From: Cellulomonas sp. Leaf334
GTDB lineage: Bacteria; Actinomycetota; Actinomycetes; Actinomycetales; Cellulomonadaceae
Direction: 5' to 3'
Length of the DNA: 64,000 bases
Assembly: GCF_001424195.1 (NCBI RefSeq)
Contig: NZ_LMOO01000001.1
Coordinates: 1,842,812-1,906,811 of the forward strand
Shown: positions 56,045-61,740 of the stretch, piece after piece
Position numbering within the stretch: the stretch's first letter is position 1
Layout: each line of letters opens with the position of its first letter
Notes under the pieces: generated by a model
The model's database searches: none
Seen by the model: only the letters and a program-made list of their open reading frames with translations
What the model was told of the DNA's origin: nothing
Made by a program: the position numbers and the translations under genes

Positions 56045-56931
56045 CCTCCGAGCTGACCGCCACGGTCATCGTCCCCACCTACAACCGCGCCGACCTGCTC
56101 GCCCGGACGCTCGAGTCGGTCGAGCGCCAGGACGTCGCCCGGCACCGCCTGGAGGTCGTCGTCGTCGACGACGGCTCCACCGACGGCACCCGCGAGGTCG
56201 TCGAGCGCTTCAGCCCGTCGCTCGGGGCCCGGTACCTGTTCCAGCCCGACGAGGGCTACCGCGTCGCCGCCGCCCGCAACCTCGGCATCCGGGCCGCGAC
56301 GGGCGACGTCTGCGTGTTCGTCGACTCGGGCGTCGCGCTCGGGCGGTCCTGCGTCGCTGCCCATCTACGCGCGCACGAGAGCACGCCTGAGCCCGTCGCG
56401 GTCGTCGGCTACGTGTACGGGTTCGAGCAGGACGACGTCGAGGCCGCGCAGATCCGGGCGGACATCGACCTCACCGACCTCGACGGCACGATGGACCGCT
56501 TCGCCCGCACCGGTCTGTGGCCCGACATGCGGGAGCGCTCCTACGCCCGCTACGACGACGACATCGCCGGGCTGCCCGCGCCGTGGCTCCTCTATTGGAC
56601 GTGCAACACCTCCGCCTCCACCGCACAGCTGCGCGAGGTCGGGATGTTCGACGAGGCGTTCACCTCCTGGGGGGCCGAGGACGTCGACGTCGCGCTCCGG
56701 TTGCACCGCGCGGGCGCCCGGTTCGTCGTCGACCGCGATGCGCGAGCCGTCCACCTGCCGCACCCGAAGCGCTACGCCGACCGGGAGGACGACGTCGTCT
56801 CCAACTACCGCTACATGGCGGACAAGTACCGGGACCCGGTGGTCGACCTGCTCGCCGAGGTCCCGACGATCGACCTGCGTGACCTCAACGAGGTCATCCG
56901 CGCACGGGGTCTGGTCGTGCCGACCGCCTGA
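56041..56931 (+). CDS. GT2/GT27-like glycosyltransferase
   Basis: The 296-residue protein has a GT-A fold: TVIVPTYNRADLLARTLESV, VVVVDDGSTDGTREVV, a second acidic site VCVFVDSGVALG (the usual DxD position carries DSG), and TSWGAEDVDVALRLHRAGAR (GWGxED motif of GT27-type). It overlaps the MFS gene by 4 bp. It is soluble, with no membrane helix. Together with the UGT gene it suggests a doubly glycosylated product or a sugar-building step. Confidence 0.88.
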   Translation: MTSELTATVIVPTYNRADLLARTLESVERQDVARHRLEVVVVDDGSTDGTREVVERFSPSLGARYLFQPDEGYRVAAARNLGIRAATGDVCVFVDSGVALGRSCVAAHLRAHESTPEPVAVVGYVYGFEQDDVEAAQIRADIDLTDLDGTMDRFARTGLWPDMRERSYARYDDDIAGLPAPWLLYWTCNTSASTAQLREVGMFDEAFTSWGAEDVDVALRLHRAGARFVVDRDARAVHLPHPKRYADREDDVVSNYRYMADKYRDPVVDLLAEVPTIDLRDLNEVIRARGLVVPTA

Positions 56932-56956
56932 CGTGCGCCACGCCACCGTCTGAGCC

Positions 56957-56976
56957 GTCCCGACCAGGGTCGGGAC
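56957..56976. terminator. Hairpin between the GT2 gene and the IS701-like gene
   Basis: GTCCCGACC-ag-GGTCGGGAC is a perfect 9-bp inverted repeat 25 nt after the GT2 stop and 22 nt before the next start. Without a T-run it could be an end-of-operon hairpin or an operator for the next gene. Confidence 0.45.
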
Positions 56977-56998
56977 ACACTGCAGGGGGACTGCATCG

Positions 56999-58222
56999 AT
57001 GCCACGCCCGTCGTCCACGCCGCTGGTCACCGCCGATCTCATCGGCCGACCGGAGTTCGAACGGTTCTGCGAGCAGGTCTTCGCACCGCTGCCGCGCCGC
57101 GACCAGAAGCACAAGGCGAGCGCCTACGTCGCCGGGCTGCTGCGCGCCGGCGGGCGCAAGTCCCTGCGGAACATCGCGTCGGCGGCCGGGTCGGACGTGA
57201 ACGAGCAGAGCCTGCACCACTTCGTCAGCGAGTCCACCTGGCCGTGGCGGTCGGTCCGCAAGGCCCTCGCGCGGCACCTGTCGGTCGACCGGACCGCGCA
57301 CGCGCTCGTCGTGCAGCCCTGGGAGACGCCCGCGGCGGGGCGCCCAGACGTCGAGCCGGTGGGGGGCCGCCCGCAGGCGTTCGGCCTCTGGGCCGCCACC
57401 GACCGGGCCGTCCTGCCGCTGTCGTGGTGGCGCAGCCCCGACGCCGCGCGCGTCGTCGGCGCCGACTTCCGGGTCGCCCGGCGTCGTGAGGTCGCCCTGG
57501 TCGAGGCCTACCTCGACGCCGCACCCGCGTCCGGTACCCCGGTCCCGCTCGTCGTCGACGCGCGCGGGCTCTCCGTCGGGGCCGTGCTGCGCAGGCTCGG
57601 GCCGCAGGTTCCGACGGCGCTGCGGATCGCGGCCGACCAGGAGCTCGTCGTGACCGAGCCCGCGTGGGCCGACGGTCGTGAGTCGTCCGTGCAGGCGCAG
57701 CAGGTCGCCTGGCGCAGCCGCAACCTGCGCCGCCCGACCGCGGTGTCCGACGACGCCGGGGGTGAGACGGTCACGCTCGTCCTGTCGAGCCTGCGCGTGC
57801 AGGTGCCCGAGGCGCGCTCGGCGGGGTCGCCCCTGGCGGCGGACCTCGTGTGCATCGGCGAGCCGCGTCGCCCGTGGCCGCAGCAGCTCTGGCTCATGGC
57901 CGGGCCGCAGCCCGACGTGGAGCTGCTGCTGTACCTCGCGTCGCTGCTCGACCACGCGCGGACCGCGCCAGACCTGACGAGCCTCGCGCTCGGCCTGCAC
58001 GACTACCGCGGGCGTTCCGACGACGGGTTCCACCGCCACGCGACGCTCGTCGGGGTCGCGCAGGCGTACCTCGCGGTGCACGGCCGGGCGGGGCAGGTGT
58101 CGCTGCAGTCCGTGGTGCGCGAGCCGAACGTGGAGGTGCCCGTCGTGGCGACCGACCCGCCGCGTCCCCGACGCGACCTGTGCCAGTCGACGGTCCGTCG
58201 GACGGCGCGCCGCTCGGGGTGA
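56999..58222 (+). CDS. IS701-transposase-like protein, apparently domesticated
   Basis: The 407-residue protein matches IS701-family transposases at both ends: FERFCEQVFAPLPRRDQKHK, VAGLLRAGGRKSLRNIASAA and FVSESTWPWRSVRKALARHL at the N terminus; DGFHRHATLVGVAQAYLAVH at the C terminus. The first catalytic Asp expected in the VVDDTG motif is replaced (VVQPWET, ~105-110), while the later Asp (VVDARG, 187) remains. I see no terminal inverted repeats or target duplication. It is therefore more likely a retained DNA-binding protein, as found near other actinobacterial biosynthetic clusters, than an active element. Confidence 0.75.
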   Translation: MPRPSSTPLVTADLIGRPEFERFCEQVFAPLPRRDQKHKASAYVAGLLRAGGRKSLRNIASAAGSDVNEQSLHHFVSESTWPWRSVRKALARHLSVDRTAHALVVQPWETPAAGRPDVEPVGGRPQAFGLWAATDRAVLPLSWWRSPDAARVVGADFRVARRREVALVEAYLDAAPASGTPVPLVVDARGLSVGAVLRRLGPQVPTALRIAADQELVVTEPAWADGRESSVQAQQVAWRSRNLRRPTAVSDDAGGETVTLVLSSLRVQVPEARSAGSPLAADLVCIGEPRRPWPQQLWLMAGPQPDVELLLYLASLLDHARTAPDLTSLALGLHDYRGRSDDGFHRHATLVGVAQAYLAVHGRAGQVSLQSVVREPNVEVPVVATDPPRPRRDLCQSTVRRTARRSG

Positions 58223-58272
58223 ACCCGGCCCGTCAGCCTGTCGGAGCAGGGTCGCGCTGACAGACTCGCGTC

Positions 58273-58698
58273 GTGACCACCTCCGCACAGCCGTCGACCG
58301 TCCACGTCGTCGGCGGGCTGCTGGTCGAGCAGGGTCGCGTGCTGCTGGGGCATCGCAGCCCGGGTCGGCGGTGGTTCCCGGACGTGTGGGACATCCCTGG
58401 AGGACACGTCGAGCCCGGTGAGTCGAGCCGGGCGGCGCTCGAGCGGGAGGTCCTCGAGGAGCTCGGCGTGACCGTGCGGTCGGCGCGGGAGCACGACCAG
58501 GTGCGGGTGTCCGGTGATCCCGCCGTCGTGATCGACCTGTGGCTGGTCACGGAGTGGGTCGGGACGCCGGTGAACCTGTCGCCCGAGGAGCACGACGCGC
58601 TCGCGTGGTTCGGGGTCGACGACCTGCCGACGGGGGAGCTCGCGCACCCGGCCCTGGACCGGCTCCTGCGCACGGTGCTGGAGCGGGCAGCGCCGTAG
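58273..58698 (+). CDS. Nudix hydrolase
   Basis: The 141-residue protein has the full Nudix box, beginning GGHVEPGESSRAALE and continuing REVLEELGV (GX5EX7REXXEEXG). The N-terminal VHVVGGLLVEQGRVLLGHRS is MutT-like. It probably hydrolyses a nucleoside diphosphate derivative; substrate unknown. It is separated by 50 bp from the IS701-like gene and is probably outside the biosynthetic cluster. Confidence 0.92.
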   Translation: MTTSAQPSTVHVVGGLLVEQGRVLLGHRSPGRRWFPDVWDIPGGHVEPGESSRAALEREVLEELGVTVRSAREHDQVRVSGDPAVVIDLWLVTEWVGTPVNLSPEEHDALAWFGVDDLPTGELAHPALDRLLRTVLERAAP

Positions 58699-58773
58699 CG
58701 GACGGCCTGGTCCTGCTGCTCGCACCCGCCGGGCGTAGCGTGGAGCGGTCGCACCGGGACGAGGGGGCTCACC

Positions 58774-59697
58774 GTGAGGCGTTCGTGGTTGACCGGGCTC
58801 GTGACCGTGCTGCTCGTGCTCGCGGGGTCGTCGGCGATGGCGACACCGCCGGGAGGGCAGCCGCACCGCGGCCATCCGGTGCACGTCGTCATCGGCGACT
58901 CCCTGCCGGCGGGTCAGCAGTCGGTGCCGCCCGCGGTGGACTTCCCGACCACGGCCGCGCGCTGGAAGGCCAGCGGCTTCGTCGCGCAGTACCACCGGGT
59001 GCTCCGCCACGAGCTCGACTGCTCGCCGGGACGCCCGCACCACCACCGTGGCCCGGGGAGGAGCTGTCACGCCCTGGAGCTGGTGAACCTGTCGCGGACC
59101 GGCATCCCGGGAGTCGCGGCGGGGGTCACGACGGCCACGGTCCTGCAGCCCGGGGACCAGCTCGACCAGGCGGTGGCGCTGATCGAGGCGCGCAACGGCA
59201 ACCGGTCGCCCCGCGACGACGTGGAGGTCGTCACGGTCTCGGTCGGGGGGAACGACCTGTACGGGCCGGCCGTGGCGGCGTGCGTGCCGCCGACCGGCTC
59301 CTGCGTGCCCGCGCTCGACGCGACGTTCACCGCGTTCGAGGACCGGTACGACCAGATCCTCGCGAGACTGCGGGAGTCGGCCGGCCCGGGCACCGTGATC
59401 CTCGCGATGACGTACTACAACCCGTTGCCGTTCTGCGACCTCGGTGCGGGGAACCCGGACACCGCCCGGGTGCTCGGCGACTTCATCCTGGAGGGCGGCG
59501 ACATCGGCCTCGGTGCGATGCCGCTCGGCTTCAACGACCGGCTGCGCCAGGTCGCGGACCGGTACGGCGCGGTCGTGGTGGACACCTTCGGGACGCTCGG
59601 CGCCGGGGACTTCGTCGGCGGTGCGGACTGCGTGCACCCGGACGGCGACGGCCACCGGGCGCTCGCGGGTGTGTTCGCGAGGACGTTCCCGCGCTGA
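58774..59697 (+). CDS. Secreted SGNH/GDSL hydrolase
   Basis: The 307-residue protein (GTG start) has a signal peptide ending near SSAMA-TPPGG and the SGNH blocks: GDS in VHVVIGDSLPAGQ, Gly in NLSRTGIPG, N in VSVGGNDLYGP, and the Asp-x-x-His block in GADCVHPDGDGHRAL. It should be an extracellular esterase or lipase-type hydrolase. Six or more Cys suggest disulphides. Substrate unknown. Confidence 0.9.
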   Translation: MRRSWLTGLVTVLLVLAGSSAMATPPGGQPHRGHPVHVVIGDSLPAGQQSVPPAVDFPTTAARWKASGFVAQYHRVLRHELDCSPGRPHHHRGPGRSCHALELVNLSRTGIPGVAAGVTTATVLQPGDQLDQAVALIEARNGNRSPRDDVEVVTVSVGGNDLYGPAVAACVPPTGSCVPALDATFTAFEDRYDQILARLRESAGPGTVILAMTYYNPLPFCDLGAGNPDTARVLGDFILEGGDIGLGAMPLGFNDRLRQVADRYGAVVVDTFGTLGAGDFVGGADCVHPDGDGHRALAGVFARTFPR

Positions 59698-59718
59698 CGC
59701 GCGGAGCGGAGCCTCCCT

Positions 59719-59724
59719 TAGCCT
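59719..59724 (+). promoter_or_regulatory. -10 element of a probably leaderless gene
   Basis: TAGCCT ends 7 nt before the ATG at 59732 and no ribosome binding site is present between them. Confidence 0.45.
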
Positions 59725-59731
59725 CGGGGCC

Positions 59732-60250
59732 ATGATCGTCTGGCTCAACGGCACGCACGGCGCAGGCAAGACGACCGTGAGCGCCCTCGTGCAGCCCCTG
59801 CTCCCGGACGCACGGATCCTCGACGCCGAGAAGGTCGGCGAGACGCTCATGGACATCACGCCCGGGCTGCCGGACACCGACAACTTCCAGCACTGGCCGC
59901 CATGGCGACCGCTCGTCGTCGAGACCGCCCGCCGGGTCCTCGACTACACGGGTGGAACCCTCGTGATGCCGATGACGGTCCTGGTCGAGCAGTACTGGCG
60001 GGAGATCAGCGCCGGCCTCGCCGCGCACGGCATCCCGGTGCGGCACTTCGTCCTGCATGCGGACCAGCACACCCTGCGCGCGCGGATCGACGGCGACGCG
60101 GTCATGGGTCCGTCCACGTTCCGGCACCAGTACCTCGAGCCCTACGCCGAGGCGGCCCGGACGTGGCTGCACGCCGACGCGGAGGTCGTCGACACGACGC
60201 ACCTGACGCCCGACCAGGTCGCCCGGGAGGTCGCCGTCGCCTGCACGTGA
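59732..60250 (+). CDS. P-loop kinase-like ATPase
   Basis: The 172-residue protein has Walker A (LNGTHGAGKTTVSALV) and a following RILDAEKVGETLMD, with PMTVLVEQYWREI, the pattern of small AAA/kinase-like proteins related to tunicamycin-resistance (TmrB) and chloramphenicol phosphotransferase types. The substrate is unknown. It could be a resistance kinase; that is only suggested by the family. It ends 12 bp from the convergent map stop. Confidence 0.82.
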   Translation: MIVWLNGTHGAGKTTVSALVQPLLPDARILDAEKVGETLMDITPGLPDTDNFQHWPPWRPLVVETARRVLDYTGGTLVMPMTVLVEQYWREISAGLAAHGIPVRHFVLHADQHTLRARIDGDAVMGPSTFRHQYLEPYAEAARTWLHADAEVVDTTHLTPDQVAREVAVACT

Positions 60251-60262
60251 GCGCTCGATCGG

Positions 60263-61081
60263 TCACGTGAGCGACATACCGGTCACGTCGTCTGGTCGTT
60301 GGGCCGACTCACTCCGCAGGGTGAGGATCTCGGCGCCGTCGTCGGTGATCGCGATGGTGTGCTCGCTGTGCGCGGTGCGGCAGCCGGTCGCGCTGCGCAG
60401 CGTCCACCCGTCGTCGGGGTCGGTGACCAGCTCGGCGGTGTCGGCCATGACCCACGGCTCGAGCGCGAGCAGCAGTCCGGGGCGCAGCGTGTACCCGCGG
60501 CCGGGCCGACCGGTGTTGGCGACGTGCGGGTCCTGGTGCATCGTCGAACCGATGCCGTGGCCGCCGAACTGGGTGTTGACCGGGTACCCCGCCTCGCTGA
60601 GCACGGAGCCGATGGTGTGGGAGAGGTCGCCGATGCGGGCGCCGGGCCGGGCGACGGCGATCGCGGCTGCGAGGGCGCGCTCGGTGGCGTCGATCATCGC
60701 GACGCTCTCCGACGGTCGTGACTGGCCGACCAGGACGCTGACGGCGGAGTCGGCGGCGATCCCGCCCGTGGAGACGGCGAGGTCGAGGGTCAGGAGGTCG
60801 CCGTCGGCGAGGGTCTGGTCGCGGGGCCGGCCGTGGAGCACGGCGTCGTTGACCGAGGTGCAGATGTAGTGGCCGAACGGGCCGCGCCCGAACGTCGGCG
60901 CGTAGTCGACGTAGCAGGACACCGCCCCGGCCTCGACGATCATCGTCCGGGCCCACCGGTCGAGGTCGAGGAGGTTCGTGCCGACCGTCACGCGTTCCGT
61001 CAGCGTCCGGAGGATGTGCGCGACCAGGGCGCCGGACTCCCGTGCGCGGGCCAGCTCGGCGGGGCTGAGGATCTCGATCAT
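60263..61081 (-). CDS. map: Type I methionine aminopeptidase
   Basis: The 272-residue protein has all five metal ligands of the family: Asp100 (LTLDLAVST), Asp111 (IAADSAVSV), His175 (FGGHGIG), Glu208 (LALEPWV) and Glu240 (SEHTIAI), with the substrate-binding His83 in VLHGRP. It is cytoplasmic, removing initiator Met from nascent proteins. The length fits a type I enzyme with a short C-terminal extension. It is divergent from an XRE regulator, and both share the direct-repeat region at 61111-61132. The chromosome probably holds another map gene in the ribosomal region, so this may be the regulated second copy. Confidence 0.9.
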   Translation of the reverse strand: MIEILSPAELARARESGALVAHILRTLTERVTVGTNLLDLDRWARTMIVEAGAVSCYVDYAPTFGRGPFGHYICTSVNDAVLHGRPRDQTLADGDLLTLDLAVSTGGIAADSAVSVLVGQSRPSESVAMIDATERALAAAIAVARPGARIGDLSHTIGSVLSEAGYPVNTQFGGHGIGSTMHQDPHVANTGRPGRGYTLRPGLLLALEPWVMADTAELVTDPDDGWTLRSATGCRTAHSEHTIAITDDGAEILTLRSESAQRPDDVTGMSLT

Positions 61082-61110
61082 GTTGCGTCCTTCACGGGGG
61101 TACCAATAAC

Positions 61111-61139
61111 TATCCCGGCCATATTATCCCGGCTACGAT
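61111..61139 (+). promoter_or_regulatory. TATCCCGG direct repeats and -10 of the XRE gene
   Basis: TATCCCGG occurs at 61111-61118 and 61125-61132 (14 bp apart) between the divergent map and XRE genes. TACGAT (61134-61139) ends 7 nt before the ATG at 61147, so the XRE mRNA is probably leaderless. The repeats are well placed for the XRE protein to control both promoters. Confidence 0.6.
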
Positions 61140-61146
61140 CGTGCCC

Positions 61147-61416
61147 ATGGTCAGGCTGCCGCTCACCCCCGAGGAGCTCGAGCGCGGACGCCGTCTCGGT
61201 GCCCTGTTGCGTCGCGCCCGCGGAGATCGCTCGATGCTCGACGTCGCACTCGATGCCGGCGTCTCGCCCGAGACCCTCCGCAAGATCGAGACCGGCCGCG
61301 TCGCGACGCCCGCCTTCCCGACGATCGCGGCGATCGCCGCCGTCCTCGGACTCTCCCTGGACGCGGTCTGGGCGGAGATCAGCGAGGCCCGAGCACCGGA
61401 GCAGCTGGCGTCCTAG
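61147..61416 (+). CDS. XRE-family helix-turn-helix regulator
   Basis: The 89-residue protein is little more than an HTH_3/Cro domain: RRLGALLRRARGDRSMLDVA, LDAGVSPETLRKIETGRVAT, FPTIAAIAAVLGLSLDAVW. A GTG at 61141 would add two residues. It is divergent from map, which it probably represses. Such pairs recur in actinobacteria. Confidence 0.9.
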   Translation: MVRLPLTPEELERGRRLGALLRRARGDRSMLDVALDAGVSPETLRKIETGRVATPAFPTIAAIAAVLGLSLDAVWAEISEARAPEQLAS

Positions 61417-61740
61417 CGAGGTGCGGCCGGCACGAGGTCCAGCAGACGCCGGTGCGTGCGCTCGTCCGCCGCCGCGACGATGCCCGACCCGCCGCACGTG
61501 CTGTCAACATCCATCTGACTGTGACTCGACGTGCCTGCACCGACACCTCCCGCTGACCGGCTCGTGCAACCCGGCGATCTCTCCACCTGCGGCGACGCGG
61601 CGACACGACATCGCTGAGGCGGTCGCCGCATGCCTGAGATGACCCCTTTGTCTGTCACAGCCCATTGACGGGTGACGCCCGTGTCCGACATCTTGTGACC
61701 GCGACGGCCAGAGGGTGTCGACGCGTGAGGCAGGGGGCGC
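61417..61740 (+). other. 324-bp gene-free region before the last gene
   Basis: No gene is supported here. It holds a possible -35 TTGACG (61665-61670) and a small palindrome ACGGG-tgacg-CCCGT (61668-61682), with no convincing -10. I looked for a c-di-AMP riboswitch, which often precedes cell-wall hydrolase genes in actinobacteria, and did not find its conserved blocks. Confidence 0.4.

Noticed and set aside
44167-58222. Phenazine biosynthesis cluster
   Set aside because: PhzA/B, PhzF and PhzG are absent; only the part leading to dihydro-3-hydroxyanthranilate is present, with an EntA-like dehydrogenase.
56932-58272. Intact insertion sequence around the IS701-like gene
   Set aside because: No terminal inverted repeats or target duplications were found, and a catalytic Asp is missing.
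61417-61740. c-di-AMP (ydaO-type) riboswitch before the lysozyme-like gene
   Set aside because: The conserved sequence blocks and pairing elements are not present.
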